Shown piece by piece: positions 11,662-21,425 of a DNA stretch of 64,000 nucleotides. The stretch comes from Blasia pusilla (lineage: Eukaryota > Marchantiophyta > Marchantiopsida > Blasiales): contig CM114273.1 in assembly GCA_050084515.1 (NCBI GenBank), positions 2,108,001 to 2,172,000 of the forward strand, in the 5' to 3' direction. Under the pieces are notes generated by a model, which saw nothing but the letters and a program-made list of their open reading frames with translations, searched no databases and was not told the DNA's origin. Both the position numbers and the translations under genes were made by a program. How positions within the stretch are numbered: position 1 is the stretch's first letter; each line of letters opens with the position of its first letter.

Positions 11662-12321
11662 GTGTTCGCGCATTCATGGGATTGGAAAACTTCTATCGGC
11701 AGGTACGTCAAGGGATTCAATTCGATTGCAAAGCCGCTGACCTTGCTGACCAAGGTGGATCACGAGTGGCACTGGGGGGATGAGCAGGAGCGAGCATTTC
11801 AATTGCTCAAGGAAAGTTTGACGTCCGTGCCCATCTTGAGGAGACCAATCAAGGGGCGTCCTTTCCAGTTGCACACAGATTAGAGCATGTTAGGGCTTGG
11901 AGCAGTGCTCACCCAGCATGATGATGAGGGTAGAGAGTTTGTGATGGCTTACGCTAGCCGCTCAAACAACGCTGTAGAGGCGAAGTACAACTCATATGAG
12001 GATGAGTGCTTGGATGTAGTGTGGGCTGTCGCGCATTTCAAGTGTTACTTATTCGGCAAACCCTTTACCATCATCACTGATCATCAACCGCTGAAGTGGT
12101 TGATGGAGTCCGACAAGCTTACAGGGAAGCTTGCAAGATGGGCTCTGTTGTTGCAGGAATATGATTTTCATGTGCTACATAGACCTGGGACGCTCAACGA
12201 GGATGCAGATGGGTTGAGTCGTAATCCATGCCCGAGTCAACGAGATGCAACTGGAGCTCGATGGCATGGAGAGAGTGATGAGGAGTCAGTGCCATGATGG
12301 CACGCGTCAGCCTATTTAGGA
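11662..12321 (+). pseudogene. Ty3/gypsy RNase H of copy B
   Basis: RNase H removes the RNA template after reverse transcription. The frame runs 11662-11883, is interrupted by TAG at 11881 (TGG in copy A), then runs 11887-12297. Visible segments are AVLTQHDDEGREF, AYASRSNN, YEDECLDVVWAV, FTIITDHQPLKWLM, LTGKLARWALLLQEYDF and the closing HRPGTLNEDADGLSR. The length is normal for the family. Confidence 0.88.
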
Positions 12322-13690
12322 ATGTTGGCTATGGAGAGCCAGAGTGTGGAGACTTCGATGGCGAGGTCTAGTGGAGAGTCCTTGGATCCAAAGGCCAGTG
12401 AGGAGATGACAGATGGCCGAGATATTCAAGATGATGGAGTAGTCTTGGAGTACCTTTGTACTGGCAGCGTTGCGAGGACCGTGGGTGCTAGAGAGCGGGA
12501 TCAGATCCTACAGCGGGCCAGACGGTTCCGTTGGGAGGGGACACAAGTTTTGAGGGTTTGGGAGGATGGCAGAGTACGCGTAGTGCCGCATCCTTTGTAG
12601 AGAGCACGACTAGTGCAGCATGACCACGAGGAGTTGGGTCACTTTGGGGTGAAGCGGACGTACAACTTGCTCCACATTCAGTATTGGTGGCGAGGCATGC
12701 AGATTGACTTTCAGCAGTTTGTTGCCAGGTGCATGGTGTGTGATCAGGTCCGAGCATCGTTCAATGCTCCGACTCCACACTTGCATCCATTATCGATCAT
12801 GGGCTTAGATAGATGGAGTTTGGATTTTGCAAGACCTTTGCCTTTGACGGAGCGTCACAATCGTTCTGTGTTGGTGATGCTCGAGCACTTCTCGAAGTGG
12901 ATCGAGTCGGTTGCATTGCCTGACAAATCGAGTGAGGGAGTAGCTTATGCCTTCCTTGACAGAGTGTTGAGTCATTATGGTGCATCGGCTGAGGTGTTGA
13001 CAGACTAGGGTACCGAGTTTCGCAGTGAGTTCCAGGCCATGTATGATCAAGCGTTGATCGACCATTGCACGACTTCGCGAGATCATCCCGAGGTGGATGG
13101 ATTAGCGAAGAGAGTTGTGCAGACCATGAAGAGGGATTTACGCAAGTATGGCTTGCAGAGAGGTCACCTAGGAGATTGGGACCTCCAGTTTCCCTGGTTG
13201 ACGATGGGATACAGATTCAGCATGCACGCATCCTTAGCGTCTTTTTCACCGTACTTGCTACTTTATGGCCGAGAGCCAAATTTACGTACGGCCATTCGTC
13301 GAGATGCTAGTGAGGTGCTAGACCTTGATGACCCAGATGTATGGATGCGAGCATGTTCTCAGAGGGGTGAGTTATTTTGGAGAGTGATGCCCATGGCGTT
13401 CGAGAACTTGGCGATTGCGCAGCATCGGGATACGTTGAGGTATATGACTATTCGGGGTGGTGGTTATCGACCAACTATCCGGAGGTTTCATCAGGGAGAT
13501 TATGTCTACTTGGAGCAGATGGCACCGACGACATTGTATATGACTACAGGGCGCACTATCCTGAGAGTGCGTGACGTTTTGCCATCCGTTGTTCTCTTGT
13601 TGGAGGGACGCGATGGTATGGTATGGAAAGACCATGTGCGTAATTGTGCGCCATATCATCTTCCTAACATTGATGGTACAGTAGATCCGA
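12322..13690 (+). pseudogene. Ty3/gypsy integrase of copy B, catalytic Glu replaced
   Basis: Integrase joins element DNA to the genome. The N-terminal zinc-binding region is at about 12613-12745 (H and H in the HDHEELGHFG region, then CMVCD). The DDE core follows: first Asp in WSLDFARPLP (about 12817-12845), second in LTD at 13000-13005. The third position, in DGLAKR at about 13096-13113, has Lys where the inverted fragment at 2776-3788 has Glu (AAG against GAG). TAG at 12598 and at 13006 replace CAG of the other copy. The C-terminal part (FHQGDYVYLE; GRDGMVWKDHVRN) precedes a PHD finger in the same open frame (13039-13860). Confidence 0.88.
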
Positions 13691-13704
13691 GCTTAGCAGT
13701 AGTT

Positions 13705-13860
13705 CGTACAGGTTTGCGTTGTATGTTGTGTGGTTCTGCCCGTGGTGCGGCCACGATGCTAGTCTGTGATGGTTGTTCGAGAGGTTGGCATATGGCATGT
13801 CTGACGCCACCTCTCACTAGGGTTCCTCGAGGACGATGGATGTGTCCCAAATGTACATAG
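13705..13860 (+). other. PHD finger at the C-terminus of the gypsy polyprotein
   Basis: The last 50 codons before the TAG at 13858 encode a C4HC3 zinc finger of the PHD class. The ligands appear in order: CMLC, then MLVCDGC, then GWHMAC with the histidine, then RWMCPKC. PHD fingers bind the histone H3 tail in modified or unmodified form. Here the finger replaces the chromodomain that chromoviruses carry at this position, suggesting a role in choosing integration sites; that role is inference. The finger is in the same uninterrupted frame as the integrase C-terminus, so it belongs to the element and is not a flanking host exon. Whether it reads H3K4me3 or unmodified H3 cannot be told by eye. 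Confidence 0.87.
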
Positions 13861-14047
13861 AGGAGATACTAGGTAGGTTTCGATTCCGACTTTTTCTGTG
13901 ATATGAATGATAGGAAGGCGACTAACGATGGAGCCACATGAGCACCCGTCCTTCTTGCTCTTAGCGTCCGAGAGATGTATGTCATGGTAGGTAGGGATAG
14001 ATGGTTATCTGGAGTTAGAGGGACCTAACCACCAGCTAGGGGGCGAA
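13861..14047 (+). promoter_or_regulatory. 3' untranslated region and candidate polypurine tract of copy B
   Basis: No coding sequence follows the PHD stop. AGGGGGCGAA at 14038-14047 is the best candidate for the polypurine tract that primes plus-strand synthesis; it is interrupted by one C. The next bases, TGGAGATG, would then be the LTR start. Confidence 0.45.
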
Positions 14048-14812
14048 TGGAGATGTTTTAGTACTTCTTGTCTCGTTGTTTGGATACCATGAGTTAGCAC
14101 GCGATCGTGCATGTTTGTGTGTGTGTTCGGTGACAGCGATGTATGTTGTATAGCGATGTGTATGCGTACGGAAGCTATCACGTCTTTTAGGATAGATCGG
14201 AGAGATCGAGTAGAGCGCCTTCGTAAGTAGTGGAGGACACGCTCAGTAGGTCAAGGATGACCTGCTGAGGCCCCGGAAAACCTGAGAGAGCAAGTTTCCC
14301 TTTCGTTTCGGCTCATTTGGAGCCATCTTGAGAAACTTACTATTTTAGGTAAGTACCATTTTGAGTATATGATCGAATTTCTATTTTTTGTAAGTGGCCC
14401 TTGACCTCCTATATCATGTCAAGAGCCAAGGAGGTGACTTGGGAGAATAGGTTACCATGGAGAGAGCTTGGGAGAGGGGAGAGGTATACCTCAAGGAGAG
14501 GGAGCTTGAGAGCTCATTCTCTCTTTGTTGAACCTCTTGGCATGAGGCGACGGAGCTATGGTCCCTTACCTTGTGAGTGTAACCCAAGCCTCTCATTAGG
14601 AGAGTGGGTTTGGTTTGACATGAGAGAGTGCACACCTTTGAGAGCTATGGTGTGAGATGGTGTAGAGAGAGATTGGATCTTACTTTATTGGAGATATTTA
14701 GTACTTCTTGTCTCATTGTTTGGATACGATGAGTTAGCATGGGATCGTCCGTGTTTGTGTGTGTGTTCGGTTACAGCGATGTATGTTGTGTAGCGATGTG
14801 TATGCGCACGAA
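14048..14812 (+). repeat. LTR-like compound repeat R-X-R
   Basis: A 123-base unit (R) at 14048-14170 recurs at 14689-14810 with few differences (shared core CAGCGATGTATGTTGT). Between them lies X (about 14172-14688). X recurs in inverted orientation at 33071-33578 and, more diverged and with an R-like tail, at 46233-46851. The position right after the candidate polypurine tract suggests the 3' LTR of copy B. The doubled R fits tandem LTRs or a second element. The frame at 14401-14655 is part of the repeat, not a gene. Confidence 0.6.
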
Positions 14813-17540
14813 AATTATGCATGAAAATATCTTCTTCATTTGGATGACTATAAAGATTAACTCTCAATAACTATTTCAAATAATTAGTGGTGCAAAAAGA
14901 GTAAAAATATAAAGATCTTTAAAAAAGGGACAAATGTGCCATCAATATCTATATCAATCAAAATGTAAGAAGCTCAATCATGCACAAACTTAAGATAAGT
15001 GACAAAAAAACTTCAAAACTAGTTTTCCAATAGTATTTCATATCATGATCACAATATCCAATGCAAGTTGCATAACTTGATTAACCAACATTATGGCGTT
15101 ATTTGCTTCTCCTCTAGATCCATTCATGATTTGTATCAGAATGATTGATATACCAATTTTCAAGGAAATTTATTTGAAGTATATAATAAGATAAACACAT
15201 GTTCAAAAACTTTATTGCTTCTTGCAAGATGGGTTAGGCTTCAACATGATTTAATTAATTCTAAGCGGACATCAATCTTGCCACATTGCGAGAGGTGTGT
15301 AAGTTTCCTTCTTGAGATGGATTTGCTTAAGGAGCTCCGCTAATTTCCTTACCATTTCATAGAATATTTTGCTTAGTTTCTACCATGCATGTTGCCAATT
15401 CTTTCAAAATGATTAAAACAATGACCGCATTAATCCATAAGTCAATTACCATTGCAATCAATCCCATTTTTTTCACTTTCTCTTTGAATCTATCCCTTCC
15501 CTCTCACATGGCATTGTCTCAACTTCTTCCTTCGTTTGCATAATTTTAGCACTCTCCAACATCATCCAATTCACTCTTCAACAAAATTCATTGTTTTCTT
15601 CCTTTGAAGCTTGAAAGTAAAAAAGATACTCTCTGGATCCGGATGCAGTCCTGATTCTGCAATGGTGCAAATTTATCTTATTAGAACTACGTTGGGATAA
15701 TGGTACATGGATAAAAAATGCTCTACAAGGAATTGAGCCACAATACTGTCTCTTGAATCTTGATGCACAAGTTAGATCTAATCGTCCCAAATGATATGAA
15801 CATTTAAGAAACTAAATGTTCATAACAATCAAGAATCAAGGGGATTGAGCCAGAAAATTGTCACTTGATCCACTAATCATATTCACTCCTCCATCATAGT
15901 ATGAGCATACTAGAAACTTATCTCTATAGCTTCATGGATATGCGAAGGTCGAGAGTTTTTTTAAGATATTAGAGAATATTTAAAAATGTTCTATTATCAT
16001 ATCGAGTAAAAAGTGAGCCCAAAACATTCTCTTTATATGATGATCATATTTGTTAATCCTTGATGACAGAAAAATAAGAAGCTAATCTCTTTATAGCTTC
16101 CTGGATCTATAATGTACAAGATTTTTCCTTATCATAGTTATATTAGGATATTGGAAAAGTATTCCATTCTCATGTCAAGCTAGAAATTGAGCCACAAGAT
16201 TATCTCTTGATGCTCTAGCCAAATCAACTCATCCTTGATGATATGAACATAAGAGAAATATCTCTAAAGCCTCAAGGATCTTTCTTATTGATCTTTGAAC
16301 AATTTAAGGTTACCTTTAGCCATAGAAGGTCATAGGTTTTCCATAGAATGAATAGAAACTACTAGAAATTTTGTGCCATTTGAAATTATTGGAGTGCGGA
16401 GCTCAAAATTATATAACCTCAAAGGCTGAAAACCTTTGGAGCTCTCCAACTAATTGATGATAAACATCTCACCCTCTTTTGTTGAATGTCATCACCTGAA
16501 AATCCCAAACAAGTTGGCGCCAAGTTTATGTAATCAAACCTAGCTCCTTTAGAAGATCATGGTGATTGAAAACACCTTACACTTCATATCGGTCATAAAA
16601 TGTTCACTTCAAGAATGGGAAATAACCAATCTTAAGTGGTAACTCCTTGATGGGAACCACCAAAAAAATGCAATAATCTCCATTCTAGCAATCACTTTGA
16701 TAGGAGATCCATTTTTTTATTTTTTTTTATTTAGTAAAAATATGAAAATTGGATTTCTCCTTTAGTTCAAAATTTTGAGTAAGTAAAAAAATTAACCCAA
16801 AACTTCCAGAGTGAAATGAAAATACAAAGATTGCTCCTTCAAAGTGGACAATGTTGGGAGCACATATCAATTGGGAAATGAAGGAGCTTACCTTAAGGAC
16901 AAAAACATTGGAAATGCCTTACACCACAATCTAATGGTGTCAAAAATTTTAATGCTTTTTTTTATAATCCATGAGCATTCCACTCAAAGAAATATCCAAA
17001 TGCAAGTTTTAAACCATATATCACTATTTTGAAACTTGCGTGATAATGAAAGTATTCACAATACCTATACTCTATGTCAATAGAGTCTTGAAAACTCCAC
17101 TAAATTTTCCCATCATCTATAAAGGACTATTATGCCTACTTACATTGAAAAATAAATAAAGATTCCAAACTCTCTTACTTATATAAATAAGAGAATCTAG
17201 AAAGTGGAGGAAAGGGAGGCTTGAATTATCCAAAGATCAAAGATTACAATGGGTTAGAGTGGAAAATACCTACAAATGTAACCATTGGTTAGAGTAAATG
17301 CGACCCACAAACTAGCCTCACCTCTCTAAGGAATAATCTCAACTAAAAAAATGATAAAAATCTACCAAAAAGGGAGAGTTAAAAGAATGGAGGAAATCTA
17401 TAGTTGTAATCAATCTAAGTTCATTGAGCAAGGTTGCAAGTAAACAAAGTTCATGTTGGAGGATAGAAATCTCCATTTTTTAGAAGAAGTTGAGTTGAAA
17501 GGAAGACTTGGTCCAACCTATACGGATTCAAACTTCAATG
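14813..17540. other. AT-rich intergenic DNA
   Basis: Long AT-rich tract without recognisable coding motifs, RNA genes or strong repeats. Scattered short frames (for example 15578-15790 reverse and 16844-17032 forward) have no features that set them apart from chance. Confidence 0.6.
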
Positions 17541-17544
17541 GAGG

Positions 17545-18048
17545 CTATAGTTTCTCTGCAATTGTCTTGACTGCATCAGCTAACGCCACCAAAACTTGAG
17601 CAAGAGTAGCAGTATTTTTGGTTTTGGCATCCATTTCTCCAAGTTGTTGTCGATCATTACGTTCTAGAACCTTCATGAAACATTCCACTAGCTCCTTTGA
17701 TCCATCTTTCATGGCATGCACAAAATCATCCAATACCACAGGATTCTCCAAGCTAATAGGTGCTTTATCTTGTCCAACCTTTTTCCTCCTCCTTCTTTTT
17801 CCACTAGAGTCGGTGTCCATTGACTCCATGTCATTGGCCTCACTACTACCCACCTTCATAGCACAAGCATAGAGTTTGTTAAGAGTGGTAAATAGAACTA
17901 GAATTTCCTTCTCCTCAATGGAAATCCTTATCCTTTCTAATTTATTGTTGATTTTCAAACTACTTTCTTCATATATGCGTATAAGTTTTTGAGCTAGTGA
18001 ATTATAGAATTTTGTTTGAAGCTTGCTGCTTTGAATCCTTTTCTTCAT
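17545..18048 (-). CDS. Hypothetical protein, 167 aa, nuclear-type
   Basis: A reverse-strand frame with the first ATG at 18048. It has a Lys-rich, helical N-terminal half, then an acidic stretch (MDTDSS) directly before a strong basic cluster GKRRRRKKVG that could be a nuclear localisation signal. The C-terminal half looks helical or coiled-coil (LVECFMKVLERNDRQQL; LADAVKTIAEKL). I do not recognise a family. The look, a basic signal then a short helical tail, resembles the C-terminal half of transposon-associated or MYB/SANT-like proteins, but no DNA-binding domain is visible. An upstream exon is possible. It stands alone in AT-rich DNA. Confidence 0.45.
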   Translation of the reverse strand: MKKRIQSSKLQTKFYNSLAQKLIRIYEESSLKINNKLERIRISIEEKEILVLFTTLNKLYACAMKVGSSEANDMESMDTDSSGKRRRRKKVGQDKAPISLENPVVLDDFVHAMKDGSKELVECFMKVLERNDRQQLGEMDAKTKNTATLAQVLVALADAVKTIAEKL

Positions 18049-18060
18049 GCATAGATTCAA

Positions 18061-19316
18061 AAAAAATTCTTACATAGTACTTATTTAAGATATATGTACA
18101 ATGCTCAATTTTGAAAAACAACCAAGCTCTATATTTAGAATGGAGTGAAAAGAATTTTTAGAGAACTTCTTTTAATTTTTTCTCTTGCTTGGAAAGATAT
18201 TTCTCAACTTGGCCAAGTGTTAGTGAATTAGATAACATTCTCTCTTAAGTATGAATGAATTAAAAATTTCAGGTTTCATCTCTTATTTATATAACTTTGA
18301 TAGACAATTATAAGTTTTGACAAGTAAAGACAATATGCTCATTTCATTGCATAGATAGATAGATAGTATACCAACATTCCACACTTGAATGAAACTTATA
18401 TATCTTCTTTACTTTTTGGACTACTTTCTAGGGAATGTTTTTTTCATCATGAGAGCATGCATCTTTTTTGCTGCATTATTTATAGCCCCGACCAACTACA
18501 TCATCATTAAATATGATTTGGATTCGTATTCATCCCTATTGGTGAATAAACTATGTAGTGTATTCTATGTTTTCCAACTAGGGTTAAGACATATGTGAAC
18601 GAATATTCACCATTAGATACAAATTTCTAAATTATATGTTTAGGGATCCATACAAGTTTTGTAACTCCATCTCGATGAAGACAAGATAATTAGATCAAAT
18701 CCAAATTCAATCTTCATTGAATGCAGAAAGTGAATATGTATAAATCCCACCCTCTCCTTCTAGTGCACTTAAAGTAGACATATTAGTTGAGCATTAAAAA
18801 ATAGATACATATACTTATATCAATGACAAGGGTGAAAGATTGTGAAAAGCTCTACACATACTATTTTTCTTTTTTATAATCATAAAATTAATTCTTTCAT
18901 AATTTTATCCAAGTTTTTTTGAAAATTTGAATTTCTTTTCACTTATTTCTCCAAACTATTTTGTCAAAATAATCCATCTCCCAAAATTTTGAGGCCATTA
19001 AACTAGTAAATTTGAATCAAAAGCGAGGAAATGAAAGACGTGATTTTCATATAGAGCGCGACAAGCCCTTTGAGTATAATTTTAACAAACGATAATATCT
19101 TGATTTCCTAGAGTGAATTGTGCTTAACACATTACACTCTACCCAAAAAAACTTTCTTCGAAAAAGAAAATTTACAAGTACCATAAATTCGACTAAAATA
19201 ACATGTTTAAACTATTCTTCGAAACGAGAACAAATATTTATAACTACTTTCGTGTGTTCGAGGTTGAAATAATTACTATCTTGAGAACGGCAAAGTATCT
19301 CAATTATTTTTGTAGA
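18061..19316. other. AT-rich intergenic DNA
   Basis: No gene or strong repeat seen. A short GATA run occurs at about 18354-18366. Confidence 0.6.
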
Positions 19317-20044
19317 ATGAAACTATGACATCCTCTACTGCAAAACACCATGTGCAAATGGGTGATCAAGAAATAGAACCACGATCTTGTCTTGATGATT
19401 TTTATCCAATGAAACTAGAACAACATCTATTGGCTGAGATCAAAGAGCGAGTGGATGATGAAGAAATGAAGCCCCAACTTTACACTCATGATTTCTTTTC
19501 GATGAAACTAGGATATTCCATTGCAAAGCTCAAGAGCAATTGGACTATCAAGAAATGGAACCTCGACCTTATCTTTAATGATTTCTATACGAAGAAACTA
19601 TCACACCCCCTCTTGCAAAACACCACATGTGAATGGATGGTCGAGAAATGAAGACCATGACCTTGATTGTGACAATTTTCCATCCGATGAAACTATGGTA
19701 CCCTCCATTGTAGAACGTGAAGGAACGAGTGCATGATCAAAAAATGAAAACCCGACCTTGCAGTGTTGCTTTCTATCCCATGCAACCACGACACCCCTAT
19801 CGCAAAACATGATGCTCGAGAAGATGATCCAAAAACTAAAACCCGATCTCGGCCCTAACAATTCCTATCCGGTGAAACTCCAATGCCCCCTAATGCAAAA
19901 ATCTTGGGAGGATGACACTGCGATGCTCCAAATCACCACGAAGTGGTCCATAAAAAATGAAAATGGACCAAAAAAATGAAAGTCGGGTAAACTATGACAC
20001 CCCCTGTAAGACGATGAAACTATGACACCCCCTATAGCAAACCA
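19317..20044. repeat. Tandem array, ~93-bp unit, about 7-8 copies
   Basis: Units begin with ATGAAACT-like starts at about 19317, 19409, 19502, 19592, 19687, 19780 and 19872, then shorter pieces at about 19987 and 20014. Typical inner words are GACACCCCCT followed by GCAAAACA. As 93 is a multiple of three, the forward strand reads a 31-residue repeat over the first three to four units (MKL boxes), up to 19651. Later units carry stops. The array meets the trihelix gene at about 20045 and supplies its last codons on the reverse strand. Confidence 0.85.
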
Positions 20045-20833
20045 TTTCCTAAGGGGAGTGGGGGGAAGGCCGACCTTGTCCTTGGCGACAAGAGGTCCCC
20101 CGGGGGGCAGGGACGCTCCGATAGCGGGCTGCTTGAAAGCGTCCCGCTCGACCTTGCGACGGGCCTTGTCCTTCTTCTCCTCCTTCTCGTTCTGGATGGC
20201 GTGGAGGCTGTAGAAGACCACCTCGTCCATCTGCGGGGGGAGGCTGGCGTCCTTGCGCTCCTTGTTGGTCATCTCCTTGAAGTAGTTCTTGCCGCCGGGG
20301 TTCACGATGTACTGCCACTCGCGGACGGCCTTGTAGTCCTTCATCATGTTCTCCCATTTGTCCTGGCACTGGCTGCCGCTGCGGCCCATGTCCTTGCTCT
20401 CCATGTGAGCGGCCACCATCCTCCACTTCTCGGCGGCGGGCAGCTTCACCCCCTGGAGCTTGTACAGCTGGCACCTCTCCCTCTCCTCCTTCTTCGCGTC
20501 GATGAGGGTCAGCATCTCCGTCACGGTCCACGGGGCGCTGCGACTGCGTTTCTTGCTGCTGCTGCCCGTGTTGGTGGCGTGGTGGATCGAGGACGTGTTG
20601 GTGGTATTGTTGTTATGCTGCTGGTGGTTTCTGGCGACGGAGGAGCAGCCGCCTCCTCCTCCTACGGCGGCGGCCGCGGCCGCGGCGTCTCCGTTGCAGT
20701 CGGACGTGGCGGGAGTGGGGAAGGGGTTGGGGGTGTGGGTGTGGGGAGGGCAGGCGGAGAGGGTTACGGTGGCCACCTCCTCCTCCTCCTCTTGGGTGGG
20801 ATCGGATGCCTCTCCGTTGTCCTCGCCTTCCAT
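19865..20833 (-). CDS. Trihelix (GT-type, MYB/SANT-like) transcription factor
   Basis: A 322-residue frame; the start is the first ATG in frame, at 20833 (MEGEDNGEAS). An acidic N-terminus (EEEEE) and an alanine and glycine run precede the basic segment KKRSRSAPWT. The trihelix DNA-binding domain covers residues about 100-180 (APWTVTEMLTLI; EKWRMVAAHM; QCQDKWENMMKDYKAVREWQ). After it come a conserved-looking NYFKEM segment and a Lys/Glu-rich helix (NEKEEKKDKARRKVE). Plant trihelix proteins are nuclear and bind GT elements. The last ~60 residues (from about KWFA) come from the 93-bp array, so the true C-terminus may be lost or altered. No intron is seen. GC content and codon use differ strongly from the AT-rich surroundings. 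Confidence 0.75.
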   Translation of the reverse strand: MEGEDNGEASDPTQEEEEEVATVTLSACPPHTHTPNPFPTPATSDCNGDAAAAAAAVGGGGGCSSVARNHQQHNNNTTNTSSIHHATNTGSSSKKRSRSAPWTVTEMLTLIDAKKEERERCQLYKLQGVKLPAAEKWRMVAAHMESKDMGRSGSQCQDKWENMMKDYKAVREWQYIVNPGGKNYFKEMTNKERKDASLPPQMDEVVFYSLHAIQNEKEEKKDKARRKVERDAFKQPAIGASLPPGGPLVAKDKVGLPPTPLRKWFAIGGVIVSSSYRGCHSLPDFHFFGPFSFFMDHFVVIWSIAVSSSQDFCIRGHWSFTG

Positions 20834-20989
20834 GTCTGCATCCGAACCTGGACTAGTGCAATCCAGTTCCCATTCCAGCTCTTCGCCACCTGCAATCGTG
20901 GAATGCAGCTGCTCCTGCGCGGCCTGCGCTTCGGTTCTCCCCCCACCTCCCCCGCGATTATTACCGAGTTCAGCTGGATTCGCACAGCT

Positions 20990-21425
20990 TCCAGAGCTGT
21001 GGTGGGGAAAATCGTGGGGTTTCGGTGGATGTCGGAGTCCGGAAGTGGCAGATTTTCTCTTCGAAGAGGTCGGGGATCTCCGTCTTCTCCTCCTGCTCTT
21101 CCTCGTCGTCGTCGTCGTCGTCCTCCTCCTGCTGCTACTGCTGCTGGCGATGAATCCCACGACTTCAATAGCTGTGGTCGGGAGAATCGTGGGGTTTTGC
21201 TGGATGAGGGGCTCCGGAAGTGGCAGGGTTACTGTGGCGGATGGGAATTTTCTCGTCGTTGTCGTCGTCGTCTTCTTCCTTCTGTCGCCGGTGATGATTC
21301 TCACGAGTTCGAGAGCCGTGGTCAGGAAAATCGTGGGGTTTTGCAGGAGGATGAGGGTGTTCAGATGTGGCAGGTTTTCTTGCGGTAGAGAATGGGAATT
21401 TTCTTCTTCGTCGTCTCCTCGTCCT
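20990..21425. repeat. Three diverged tandem repeats upstream of the trihelix start
   Basis: On the forward strand, the string AAAATCGTGGGGTTT (or a close variant) followed by GGAAGTGGCAG-like and GGGAATTTTC-like words and a run of CGTCGT/CTCCTC starts at about 20995, 21172 and 21313. Each unit is about 140-180 bases. The segment lies 5' of the first trihelix ATG (20833), so it is probably leader or promoter. Open frames here on either strand are explained by the repeats. Confidence 0.7.

Larger units (their letters stand above)
6815..14812 (+). mobile_element. Ty3/gypsy retrotransposon with methyltransferase and PHD finger, copy B
   Basis: The most complete copy in the window. In order on the forward strand it holds gag with two zinc knuckles, aspartic protease, a linker, a cytosine-C5 methyltransferase, reverse transcriptase, RNase H, integrase and a C-terminal PHD finger, then a purine-rich tract and LTR-like repeats. 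The order RT-RNase H-integrase defines Ty3/gypsy. A left LTR and a primer-binding site could not be found, so the 5' end is either truncated or too diverged. Many stops and frameshifts make it non-autonomous. Methyltransferase-carrying retrotransposons have been reported from dinoflagellates and a charophyte alga. The combination with a PHD finger in this genome is the notable part. Confidence 0.88.

Noticed and set aside
14401-14655. 84-codon frame inside the LTR-like repeat
   Set aside because: The same peptide frame recurs in the repeat copy at 33114-33356; it belongs to the repeat and has no domain.
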